This document shows positions 11,310-35,704 of a DNA stretch of 64,000 nt, in pieces. The notes under the pieces are model-generated. The model made no database searches. It was given only the letters and a program-made list of their open reading frames with translations, and was not told the origin of the DNA. The DNA is from Euptelea pleiosperma (taxonomy: Eukaryota > Streptophyta > Magnoliopsida > Ranunculales > Eupteleaceae): NCBI GenBank assembly GCA_035048495.1, contig CM068548.1, positions 1,178,001 to 1,242,000 of the forward strand, in the 5' to 3' direction. Within the stretch, counting starts at the first letter, position 1. Every line of letters starts with the position of its first letter. A program made the position numbers and the translations under genes.

Positions 11310-13116
11310 AAGTGATTGCATGAGAATAGGAATTGTTGGGAGCACGACGGCTCCACATCCCACACACTCACCTACATCAAGCCATTAACAAAGATCAAGG
11401 TAAGTGCATCGGTATTCAAAGATACGATTTCTTATTATTTGTTTGTGATTAAATTTCAAAGATATTGTTATGTTGTTACTTGTTATTATTACTATTTTTG
11501 GATCATGAATAATGAATTGTTATATGAGAACTAATTTGAGAATCAGTTCTTGGTAAAATCACTATGGTTGTAGCCATTTATTGAAGTACTTGGTTGGTCT
11601 ATTGAAAAATAAGAAGGGCCTAAAGCCCTAGGGTGAAAGGCCTCAAAAACCTACAAAAGAGTTCGTTGGTCGAGTTGCTCATTGGTCGAGTTAAAGGAGA
11701 AGAAGACCCTACATTACTATAATTACTTATGTGCATTACTAGAAATGTTTGAATTATCTCGCTTGGGTATAACAAGATTGTATATTTAATGAGAAATGTA
11801 TTTTACCATATTAATGCAATGTAGATATGTTTATTGAGCTTTCTTTAAGTTCACGATGCAAATCGACAATCTTTTAAATGAATACGATCATGAAGAGGAT
11901 TTCGAGATTGAGGAAGAGGTACTAGTGGGTACTGAGAGATTCAAGGAAGAAGCTTAGTTTATATTTCTTTTATATATGTCCCTTTTATTATATGGGAGAT
12001 GTATAAACCATGAAATTCGAGTTGTGGGTTAGTTTTCAGACCGTAGGTATCTTATTACATTGTTCTCTTGATTAAAAGGTTAAGTTATCAGTATTTCTAC
12101 ATTTGATGTACCTGTAGTATTTCAGGAATATCTCATTCAATTCTTAACTTTTCCAATGATTCTAAAGGGGTTGGAACCCTAAATCATAGTAGTATTTTAT
12201 TGATTTTTTTATGAATTAATGATTTATTCAAGTGGGTGCGGTTTGGCAAGAATCTCGAAGTTTCTATTCGAATCCTTTGCAAACAACACACTTGTTTCCG
12301 ACTTGAGGTCAATTTCGTAACTATTTTGAAATCCAATTTCGTCTTGGCTAAAGCTACAAAGTTGTGGCCTTTACATTAGCTTTCTATCTATAAACAGAAG
12401 GTCATGTAATTCAATTGATACTGTCTCTATAGGTCCGTTTTACTAAGCAAAGGTTAGAAATGTTAGAGTTACAAAACTTGCAGGTTTCCAAAACCCATTT
12501 TGAATTTATCTTTAAATTCAAAATAAAAATATTTTATATTTTATTTGATGAAAATGAATTTTATTTTGAGTAGATAAAGATTGATATATAATTTATTAAA
12601 TTTATTATCGTTTGATACTTGAAAAGCTTGCGCAAGTTGAAAAATAATAGTTTTGCCTATTTTCGACGAAACTCATTATGATAGAGTTGAAGGTAGAAAT
12701 TAAAAATAGTAAAGTACGTTTTTAACTAAAATGTCTTCACAAAAAGTTTTATAATTATATGACTTTTTTGAACCATTAAATTATTTTTTTAAGAAAACTT
12801 TGATTTTTGACCATCCAATGGGCCATTACTGCTAAAACGCAAAAAATCAAATCCAAAATTGTAGTAAATAAATATTTCAACAAAAGCACCTTTACAAAAG
12901 TTGCTTCTTATGATTTATGAAGACATATAAAAATTATAAATAATGACTTTCGTGCATTTTATTTTTAACTTGGATTTTGGGATAAGATACTTTTGGTTGT
13001 ACAAATCGCTTTTATTTCTATCATATTAATTATCATAGATCATGCCTTGTCTCGAGATTTGAGTCGACTCCTGGGTCTTCGGGTCGAGTCTAGGTGCCTG
13101 GGATCGGGGTGTGACA
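11310..13116 (+). mobile_element. LTR remnant, Tekay/Del-like
   Basis: It ends in GGGGTGTGACA, the same type of end as the solo LTR at 48806-52636. It shares with that LTR the segment CCCTAGGGTGAAAGGCC followed by GGAGAAGAAGACCCTA (about 11620-11720), and a GAGGTAAGTG-like motif near the left. The left terminus and TSD are not resolved. No coding domains are present. Confidence 0.45.
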
Positions 13117-14019
13117 TGATTGAACAACCGGTAGGGCATAAGATCCATTTATCGACATTCTGTGAGTTTATCGACAAATTTTAGTTACTACACCTTTTGT
13201 TAATTAATTAAAATTTAAATAATAGTAATTTATATAAACCTAGTAACTTTTTATTACAAATGTAGTAACTCAAGTTAGTAATTTTTGGTTCATAGCCTAA
13301 GCAAATGTGGGGACAATTTGTTGGGCAGTACTTAGAATAAAAGAGCATACCTTATAAAAAAAATCTGACACCTACCTCCATGCAGCCTAGTTGGATTAGT
13401 GACAAATAACCATTCAACGTTAAGAAATGTTGACTAATAGAATGTTAGAATATCTGTGGTTCGATGTTTGGACCATTTATCGATCAAATTTCACTTTGGG
13501 GGTCTAAGTTTCACTAGAACATGCATATTCATATTAGAAAATGATCGATCATCACTGTAAATATTGATCAATATAGTAAATGCAGAGTCGTTAAAATGAT
13601 ATTGATCAAATATAATTGAAAGTCCAACAGTTTATTAGTTTATCGACGTGTGCTAGTTACTGCCACATTTGTTAGTGAGTGCAGTATCTCGGTTAATAAT
13701 CGATGGTAACTTGTTTGCCGGGTTACACTATTAACACCAGTTGTCAGTTAAAATGCTGCGTTGACCTTCTCCTGGACCGGTTGAATGCCCTGGTCAACAG
13801 TTTTCCGGTTCAACTAGCCAGGCCGGGCTGGGTTTTAAAACAGTGCTCGCAACATTGAACTGTTTTTTGCAGACTTAGAGGTCTTGAAAACGTGAGATTC
13901 CATACAAGCCCTATAGATCTATCAAGTGGGTCTAATGACACAATTTTCCAGGCCCTTCATACGGCATATCGAGCACAAAAATGAACACAATCTGTACTGT
14001 GGGATAACAAATGGGGCTG
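13117..14019. other. 3' flank of PGR, no gene
   Basis: It contains a diverged CCGGTTCAAC..GGCCGGGC repeat at about 13735-13860, a type seen again near 17770-17880 and 23920-24060. The PGR 3' UTR must lie in 14019-13850, but no clear AATAAA was identified. Confidence 0.4.
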
Positions 14020-27291
<13,272 letters not shown>

Positions 27292-28332
27292 TTTTTGACG
27301 GGGTCGCTCTACGGGCACCCACAAGGGACCAAATGCCCCTGTTTTGTTTGGGCACCCGCTGCGCCCCAACCCTTCTCCTTCGCCTCCTCTCTCTCTCTCT
27401 ACTGTAATTATCTCCCTCCCTCTCTCCTCTCTCCTCTCTCTCTCTCTCCCTCTCTCACTCACTCTCCGTCTCTCCTCTCTCTCTCTCTCTCTCTGGGCTT
27501 TTAGCCCCACGGCCAGACCGACCGTGGACTACATAGCCCCCACGGTAGTGCAGCACCGTTGATATTCGCTTAAAAGTGCTTATTTTAAGCAATTATCATT
27601 TTAGCGTTATCGCACTCTCCTACGTAAAATTACTTTATTTAGCCACCGTTGATATTCGCTTAAAAGTGCATTCTATTACGTAGAATGCACTTTTCTGGAC
27701 GAAATTGTATATTTGCATACATTAAACACATTTTCAGAAGTCTAGATATAAAATCGTTCTGATTAAGTCTCATTACGCGCTTCTTCTATCGCAGGAAATC
27801 CTGAGTGGATGATTCTCGAGACTTGCGGGCCCACATCGATTATGAAAGCCCATTATCAAAGCTGAAAGAGCCCACAGGTTATGATTAGAAGATATGAGCC
27901 AAATACGAGCTGAACAAGATGATCGAAGAGCTGGCCCAAAGAACGAAGAGAGCAGGAGAGCCAATGACCAAGAGATGGACCAAAGCGTTTAAAGCCACAT
28001 GAATCGACAAGGAATGATGGTCTGCTCGACTGGTGAAGCATGGTAGGGACACAGTGAAGACTAGGGTTCCAGACCCTCTGCTAGTGATTTTCTCATCATT
28101 TTTTCTGACATTTTCTCTATCATCTCCCCTAATTCTCTCTCTAAACCCTAATTTTCTCTCTCTTAGCTCTAACCGACTCTCTCTCCTTGACCTATCACCA
28201 TTATCCATCAAATCCACCGTTCAATCGCCATTTGATCTATCCATCCTATACATCCGACCATCCGATCGTCCCACCGATCATTCGATCATCCATCCTATCA
28301 CCCACCTGATCTCCATCATAAAATCTCAATCC

Positions 28333-28487
28333 TTAGAACGCGTTTGATTGTAGAGAAGTGTCTCAAGTGGTTGATTGTGGCCGAGAGCGCAGAGCTCAAT
28401 CTCCGAGGAAAGAAAAATGCATGTTTTCTTGATTGGTATTTCAAGGGAAAAATACATTTTTTCCCCTAGCGATCAAACGCACCCTAA
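28333..28487. mobile_element. small MITE inside LTR copy 1
   Basis: Ends TTAGAACGCGTTTGATTG and the complement of GTTAGGGTGCGTTTGATCGC face each other across about 155 bp. It is the same end type as the MITE in PGR intron 4. Confidence 0.55.
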
Positions 28488-28731
28488 CCCACAGCCTCGC
28501 AAGAGGCCCACATCCATCTAGCCCATTGGCCCACTTATCCTCAAGCCCAGTGGCCCACAACCTATCCACTAGCGGGCCCACGATATTCTTCCCATAGCCA
28601 ATGAGCCCGAGCCCGCAACCCAATCATTTCTCAAATAATAAAATAAAAAAATAAAAATAAAATCTTTTTTAGAAACCCACGGTTTCTCCCATAAAAGGGT
28701 GAACCCCCAAAACCCTAGACCTCTCTTCCTT

Positions 28732-28835
28732 CTTCTTCTTCTTCTTCTTTCTTGTCTTCCCCCCTCCACTCCAACAAGGTGGTGGAGCGTCCCCCCCCCC
28801 TTTCTTCTTCTTCTTCTTCTTCTTCTTCTTCTTCT
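28732..28835. repeat. CTT microsatellites
   Basis: Two (CTT)n runs at about 28732-28750 and 28804-28834 within the CT-rich block of LTR copy 1. Confidence 0.85.
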
Positions 28836-30515
28836 CTCCTTCACGTCCCACCGGTCGCCAGCACACTTCTCCGCCTCCATCATGTTCTTTGGTCCACAGC
28901 ACTTCACCACCACCTGCTACCACCGCTGCCACCACCGTCTAAGCACCACAGCACTTCACATCGCCTGCTATCACCGCTGCCACCACTGTATAAGCACTAC
29001 AGCATCGCCCACCATTAACGCCTGTCGAGACCTGCAACTCCGGCGAACTTGATCACCGGACTAGTTCTCCTTTCTTCACTGCCCCTCTATTCTCTCTCTC
29101 CTGGCCGTCATCCTCCTACCCAAGGTGCTGCCATTAATGGCCGTCGACTACAAGTGCAACAGGGGCCGCACCTTAGCCACCTTATTCCTGTCTTGATCAC
29201 CACCAATGTGCGGATCACGGCCACAAAACCAGCAACCTCAAGTCGTTGGTTCTCCTCCAACACCCAACTCCAACCGGTTCTCTTCGTGTGCTCCACCTTG
29301 CACCGTTGCATCCAACGGCAAGGACACCTCCACGTTATAGATCTGCAACCTCTCACCCCCATTGCTGCTAAGTGCAAACGTCCTCACGAGCCATCCCCAC
29401 GAGTTGCATCTGCAACTCTCCACTCTGTTGGATACCTCCACGCTACCCACCTCACCATCATCACCACCGTCACCAATCAAGCTCAAGCACTTGCTCTCAA
29501 CGGCCAGCACCTCTTTCACTTATTGACCACGTACCAAGGCTTCACCACGGTTTCATCCTTGCACTTCTCCTCTAAGGCACCATCATCTTGTGTGAAAGGT
29601 AAGCACAATGGTATGGTTTCTCTCTCTCTCTCTAAACCTTCACTTTCTCTCTTTTAAACTCTCTCTCTACCACTCTCTTCTCTCACCAAAAATCTCAATT
29701 TCTCTCTCTATCTCAAACTCTCTTTCTAATTTTCTCTCTAACTATCTCAAGAATTTTCTCTCTCTAAACCTCCACTTTCTCACTCTAATCTCTCTAGTTA
29801 TGGCTTTCTTGCTTAAATGTTGTTTTAGCATTATCTTGATTATTGTAAGACATTCTCGACAATAAATAAATTGATAGTTTCTCATGTTCTTTTGATTTCA
29901 ATGTCATTGATATTTAGTGAGTTGTTCAAGTTAATCTTAAAAATCCAAAAGCAAGTTTTAAATCCTGACCTCTCCATCATTCTCACCTCACCATATTCTC
30001 CAAGTTTTTCTGATAAAAATTCATCATTTCATACACTTATTGCACTAACGTGATTAATCCCGAGTGCGGATCGACATCCGACACGAAGCCCTATACAAAT
30101 CTTTGTATTTTGCAAGAATAATCTCGAATAATTACAAATGTGTTGAGATTAGGGTCATTCTCTCAACGACGGAAAAACCCACTTTCAACCATGGAGGCTG
30201 AAAGCCAAAGAGAGAGAGAGAGAGAGAGAGAGAGTGAGGGAGGGAGGGATTGACAAAGAGAGTTTATAGTAAAGAGAGAGAGAGGGAGGGAGGGATATAT
30301 TGAGACGGAGGGGGAGAGAGTTACAATAGAGAGAGAGAGGGGGAGAGTTACAGTAGAGAGAGAGAAGGGGGAGAGAGTTACAGTAGAGAGAGAGGAAGGG
30401 AGAGAGATGAGAGAAGGAGAAGGGATGGGGTGGGTGCCCAGTTGAAGGGGAAGGGCATTTTGGTCTACTGTGGGTGCCCGTAGACCAACCCTTTTTGACG
30501 ACGGACCACAGTACG

Positions 30516-30702
30516 TGTTGAAATTTAGGGTTTATTGAATAACTTTAGTAATTATATATACCTACTAAAACTCTTATATAGAGTCCAATAAGAAGGAATC
30601 CTATAATCTCTCAATCAAATCTAATCCTAATCTTGTGATAAGATACACCAATAATGATATGGTATATCTCACACAACTTATTATGATATATATTCTCTAA
30701 CA
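30516..30702 (-). mobile_element. short LTR with adjacent polypurine tract (Copia- or TRIM-like)
   Basis: The 187-bp sequence starts TGTTGAAATTTAGGG and ends TCTAACA. Immediately to its right, the minus strand carries GAGTTTGAGGGGGAA, a classic polypurine tract, so the LTR would be the 3' LTR of a minus-strand element. The second LTR and coding region were not found. Confidence 0.45.
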
Positions 30703-30955
30703 TTCCCCCTCAAACTCATGGGGATCGGAATCGACGATCATCGTGAATTTGCCAAAATCCAGTGACTTGAAGATCGAGTGCCGTTGAAGGATGCTATCGA
30801 CATTGTAAGTCGCTTTGATGATTGAATCGCCTTAATCAAGTCTTGAAGTCCGTCTTCGCCAGTGAAGGAAGATGGTTGTCAACCAAAGTGGTGATCCATG
30901 ATGATCACACACGATCTTGTCCTAGAGAAATGAAGCTTCGATTTAGGCTAGACCA
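30703..30955. other. possible retroelement internal sequence
   Basis: It follows the polypurine tract. No pol motif is visible on either strand. Confidence 0.3.
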
Positions 30956-30964
30956 AATGGATTT

Positions 30965-31359
30965 GAGTAAAACTTTGATAAAATGGTTTTGTCATCGAGG
31001 CTAATGACAGGGTGCAATATGAGCCATGTGGCACACTTTTAGAGGACTCTGACTGTATGGATGTTTTTCCAATCCCTAGGTGGACCTGCAAACCAAACAT
31101 TAGCTTGATTAGTGATTTCAAACCTTTGGATCTTTGTACCTCAAATAATGCTCAAATGCCCACGGTTAAAATCAACCCATGAAAAGAATTCCAGTACAAC
31201 ATCTAGAATTCTCTAATCAAGCTGATTTTTGGTTTGTGGGTTCACTTAAGGATTGACCAAACATCCATATAGTCAGAGTCGTCTAAGTGTGTGCCATGTG
31301 GCTCATATTGCCCCCTGTCATTGACCTCCATGATAGGACCTTTCATCAAAGTTTTACTG
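30965..31359. mobile_element. MULE-type MITE, family A, with perfect 9-bp TSD
   Basis: A 395-bp foldback with ends GAGTAAAACTTTG and the complement of CAAAGTTTTACTG, flanked by the exact repeat AATGGATTT (30956-30964 and 31360-31368). The arms carry GCCATGTGGCACAC and the centre shows the family A inverted repeat. The DNA to the right (31369-31450) itself resembles part of another family A copy, so one copy may have inserted into another. Confidence 0.82.
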
Positions 31360-31609
31360 AATGGATTTTGGTCCATTCGTAGGTGGACCTACGTACCAAA
31401 AATCACCCTGAGTAGTGATTTTAAACTTTTGGATCTTTGTACCCCAAATCTATCTATCTATACTATTATAAAACCAAAACCAGGGTTGCCACCCACGGTT
31501 GTGACAATTAAAAGCCTCTATCCTTTAAAGGTAAAACCTTCCCTCGTTAAATGTCTCTATTCTAAAGACAAAACCTGCGTTGGAGTTTTTAGGTTGTCTA
31601 ACACACCCA

Positions 31610-31879
31610 CTTCACTCATCAATTATGATGAGGGACAATACTATAAGCCATGTGGCACACTCTTAGAGACCACTGACCATATGGATGTTTGTCCCATCCC
31701 TAGGTGGACCTATATATCAAATATTAGCCTGATTAGTGGTTTCAAACATTTGGCAATGAGTAAATAATGCTCGAATCTACGGTTAAAAATCAACCCATGA
31801 AAACAACTCAAATCAAATCCTTAAAAATACTATTTAGGGTGATTTTTTTGCATGTAGGTCCTGATCTCTACGAGCGTGC
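31610..31879. repeat. family A foldback interrupted by LTR copy 2
   Basis: GCCATGTGGCACACTCTTAG, the central arms and a partial right arm are present. The copy is cut by the LTR that begins at 31880. Confidence 0.5.
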
Positions 31880-34800
31880 TGAATGTAAGGTTTTTTCGTG
31901 TCGTTAGATTGGAAACCCTAACTTCAACAATATTTGTAAAATTCGATTATCTGCAAAATGTAACTTGTATAGCAGTACGTGTCGAATGTCGATCTGCACT
32001 CGGTGTGAGTTAGCGCAATAAGGAATTAAAACTGATAAATAATATACAGAAAAAAATGAGAATTGTAATAGAGATGAGAATGGTGAGTTGATTTAAAACA
32101 TCTTTAAATTGAGATCTAGAACAATAAATTAATAAAATTCAAATTTCATCAATCATCGAAGAGTGCATACATAAATCAAAATAACATAAATAAAGAAAGC
32201 ATGTAAAAGGTTGAGAGATGAAGAGGTAAGGGAAAGAAACGTCCATTGAAATCTCGGAGCTAAGGGCGCTACCGATCAAGAAGAGGATCGTCCAAGACTT
32301 CAATGAATGCTTCAATCAAGAGAAGGGTTTTGACAGAGAAGCATCCCATGACTTTTGGAGCTAAGGGCACTACCGATTAAGAAGAAGACCGTCCAAATTT
32401 CATGGAATGCTGCTCAATCGAGAGAAGGGATAAGGGAAAGAAACGTCCATTGAGATCTCGGAGCTAAGGGCGCTACCGATCAAGAAGAGGATCGTCCAAG
32501 ACTTCGATGAATGCTTCAATCAAGAGAATGATTTTGACAGAGAAGCATCCCATGACCTTTGGAGCTAAGGCGCTACCGATCAAGAAAAGGACCGTCCAAA
32601 TTTCATGGAATGTTGCTCAATCGTAGAATCCACATCGGATCTTACCGGCCGACAAGGTAGATGTGAATTGGCAAATGTACGATAATGTGCCCTAAGAAGC
32701 TTACCTTTTCACTTGCCGAAAGGAGTCTGCCAAGTGAATAGGCGATCGGCCTGAGAATGTAGTGAGAGAAAACATGAATTCTAGAGAGAGACATCTCACT
32801 CTAGAGAGAAAAAATAGAAGGTAGAAAGAGAAAAGAGAGAACATGGAATTAGGGATGTCACTTCCCGTCCATGTCATTTAGAGAGAGATGAGATCTAGAG
32901 AGAGAAAGTGGTTTTAGGGAGAGAAACTAGAATTTTTAGAGAAAGAAGAGAAATCTTAGAGAGAGAAAGTACCTCGCACACTTACCATGGAATGGATCAG
33001 CCATGGTGAGTTCAACTAAAGTCGAGAGTGGTGTGCACGGGATATGGCCCACCAAACCATGGCTGTCTTGTGCACCATTGGTGGTGTGATGCATGCGGTC
33101 GGCCAAGTGGTTGTCGAATGATGAAGAAGAGCTTGTGGTGCATGCAATGGTGGAGAAGGGCAGCTTGTAGCCCGAAGATGAAGATGGAGATCTGCATGGT
33201 GGTGGTACCTGGAATGTCCAATAAAGGTGTTAATGGAGGGGCCGAGAAGAGGAACCACCGGTGGTTGTTGAATGATGAGCAGCCCGAGAAAGTTGCAGGT
33301 TTGGGCACATCATGTTGCTGGTTGCCGTTCGGGTTGCACTTGCCACAGCAAGTGGGATGCTGAACAGGCCGTTAATGGCTGGAGTTGCAAAGCACCAGTA
33401 GATGTTGTTATAGAGGGCAGTAACGTGATGATCATGGCAACCAGCAGGTGGAAGATGTGGTGGCTCCTGAAAAAGAGGAACCAGACCATGGTTCTCACGA
33501 GTTGAGTTGCTGGTCGTGCCTGCAAGAAATGAGGATTGTGCCGGTGATTCAGTCCGGTCAAGCCAGTGGAGATGGCAGGTACACGGTCTGGTTGAAGAAG
33601 AGAACCAGTCCGGTGGGTTGCTTTTGGGAGGAAGGAGGGCATTGCAAAGGTGCTGCTCACAGTGGAGATCTTTGAGTAACCTTCTGATGTTGCAGGTGTG
33701 ACGTTTCAGACCTGTAACTCAAGGTTGCAAGTCGTGAAGAAGAACGAGGAGGAGGTGCTGGGCAGAGCACTCAGACGATGAAGGTGATCATCATGGTGGC
33801 AAGAGGAGGTGGTGTGAAGGGAGTCCACGGGTGCTGAAGGCGGAGAATAAGATGGGTGCGCTGCTGTAGAAGGAGACCGGAGTTGCAGGTTTCGGTCAGA
33901 GTTTGCAACTCTGGTGTTGACTGAAGAAGAAGATGGGGAGAAGATGAGGTGTGGTTGCTGGTGTTGAGCTGCAAACCAGCAACACACATGGAAGGAGAAG
34001 TGGAACCACGGTGGTGGTTTATGTTGCTGCTGCAACGTGTGGTTGCAGGCATGGTGGACGGGTGGTGGCAGCGTGGAGGATTGTGAACAGAGAAGAATGG
34101 TGGGTCTAGGTGATGAGGAGACTGCTTGTTTCACAGAAGTTAACAGTCCTGTACTTGTAGCACAGTGATGGTGCTGGTAGGGGGCGGATCCAGCAAGAAG
34201 ATAGGAGGTGATGGAGCTGCTGGTGCATTCTCGATTGGAGACGGAAGGCAAGGCTGTGGAGAGAAACAATGCTCTTGAGTTGTAGACCTGCCGGAGTTGC
34301 AGGTCTGCCCGGAGAAGAAGGGGAGGTGGCGCACTTGTTGTGGCTTTGAGAAGGGGAGGTACGAGCAAGAGGGAGGAGTCCAAGGCTCCTCTCTTCTTGT
34401 TGGCCATGAGAGCAGCCAGAAAAGAAAGAGAAATTCTCCTCGTTTTCACCCAACAATAAGAAATATAAAGAGGGGGTTGAATGGGAGAAACGTGGTTGCA
34501 AGGAGGTGAGGGAAAGAAGGAATCCACGTGGAGAGTTGTGGGTGAGGGAAGTAGGGGAGTTAGTTGTAGGATGAGAAAGAATCGGTCATGAGAGACCGAT
34601 TCTTTCTATTGGGTCATTAATTACCCATCTAAGGCCGTGGGTCATTGAATTTGTGGGCTTTGAAGCAATATGGGCCTTGGGCCTTAAAGTGAGTGGATCC
34701 ATTTGTGGAGAAGCCTGAATATTGTGGGATCAAAGGGCTTATGGGATGATGTTGCGTGATGGAGGGGTGAGATTAGAGAATGGAGAGATCATGAGTTGGG

Positions 34801-35704
34801 CCTATTCAAACAAGGCCGTGGGCTTCTTTAGTGGGCCCTTTTGTCATTAGATTTGTGGTCCACTTGGCCACTAAGTTGGGATATTGAGGTTAGGATGTGT
34901 GGTGGAAGGCTATGATGGAGGGTGGCGATCGGATGGTGATCGAAGGGCGAAGATGATGATGAGATGGTGTTTTAGGGTAGATCACTAGGTCGAACAGAGA
35001 TTGGTGAACCGTCAAATCTAGCAAGATCCAACGGTCCGCTGGATGATCTAATGGTCCGATGAAGGATCTAACGATCGGATGAGATGATCTAAGGGCTAGA
35101 TGTTAGAGTCTAGAGAGATGGAGAAAGATGAGAGAGAATAGGAGAGAGGAGATATAAAATAATACAAAATAAAGACAAAAGAGTTGGCGGAGGGTCATGA
35201 ACTCTGATCTTCAACATAGTCTTCAATCGGCTTTACCAATAGCTTAAGCCATTATTTTATATCCTTGGGTTCTGCTTGAATCACTTTGGCCCGTCTCTTG
35301 GTCTTCAGCTTTTGCCTCTCTTTAGGTTCTTTATTTGGCTCTATGATCCTCTGACTTAACCCGTTCTTGGCCTGTATCTTCTAGTTATAGCATGTTGGCT
35401 CTTTAAGCTTTGATATTAGGCTTCTATGCTTGATCATGGGCCCGCAAGTCCTGAGAATCGCTCGATCGGGTTTCCTGCAGTAACGAAAAGCGCATAATGA
35501 GACTTAATCAAAACGACTTCATATCCAAACTTCCAGAAATGCGTTTAATGCATGCAAATATACAATTTCTTCCAAAAAAGTATGTTCTACGCAATGAAAG
35601 AGACTCTTACGTAGAAAAATAGATAAATAGGGAAGTTTTACGTAAGAGAGTGCGATAACGCTAAAGGATAATGGCTTAAAATAAGCACTTTTAAGCGAAT
35701 ATCA
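31880..35704 (-). mobile_element. solo LTR, TGATATTCGC family, copy 2
   Basis: It is on the minus strand: the start TGATATTCGCTTAAAAGTGC is at 35704 and the end is ACATTCA at 31880. A perfect 5-bp TSD CGTGC lies at 31875-31879 and 35705-35709. Length is 3825 bp. It includes a 204-bp tandem duplication (32227-32638) and the CT-rich/CTGCAACTCC block (33300-34330). No gag or pol is present. Confidence 0.88.
32227..32638. repeat. 204-bp tandem duplication inside LTR copy 2
   Basis: Two copies start TAAGGGAAAGAAACGTCC at 32227 and 32431. Each holds two sub-repeats around GGAGCTAAGGGCGCTACCGA. Confidence 0.85.

Larger units (their letters stand above)
27560..30187 (+). mobile_element. solo LTR, TGATATTCGC family, copy 1
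   Basis: It starts TGATATTCGCTTAAAAGTGC and ends CCCACTTTCA; flanks are ACCGT (27555-27559) and ACCAT (30188-30192), an imperfect 5-bp TSD. It has the family order: conserved 5' block up to GCGGGCCCAC, variable middle, CT-rich block with CTGCAACTCC, TCTCTCTCTAAA runs, and the 3' block GAGTGCGGATCGACATCCGA to GACGGAAAAACCC. No internal retroelement domains are present. A secondary copy of CACCGTTGATATTCGC lies 89 bp inside. Confidence 0.8.
27301..30491. mobile_element. Mutator-like foldback element split by an LTR
   Basis: A perfect 9-bp TSD TTTTTGACG (27292-27300, 30492-30500) flanks inverted arms of about 260-300 bp. From each end inward they run GGGT, TCTACGGGCACCCAC, AATGCCC, TGGGCACCC, a long CT/GA microsatellite, then GGCTTT..AGCC. 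The arms were separated when an LTR (27560-30187) inserted at the centre. Without the LTR the element is about 560 bp. It lies about 200 bp upstream of the PGR start codon. Confidence 0.82.

Noticed and set aside
28569..28935. Arg/Lys-rich minus-strand frames
   Set aside because: Translations of GAA microsatellites in LTR copy 1.
29049..29657. 202-codon open frame in LTR copy 1
   Set aside because: Low-complexity Ser/Pro/His/Thr-rich frame from a CT-rich LTR block; not conserved in frame with the other copies as far as can be seen.
33706..34527. 273-codon open frame on the minus strand
   Set aside because: It lies in the CT-rich block of LTR copy 2. A purine-poor strand has few stops, two other long frames overlap it, and no domain is recognisable.
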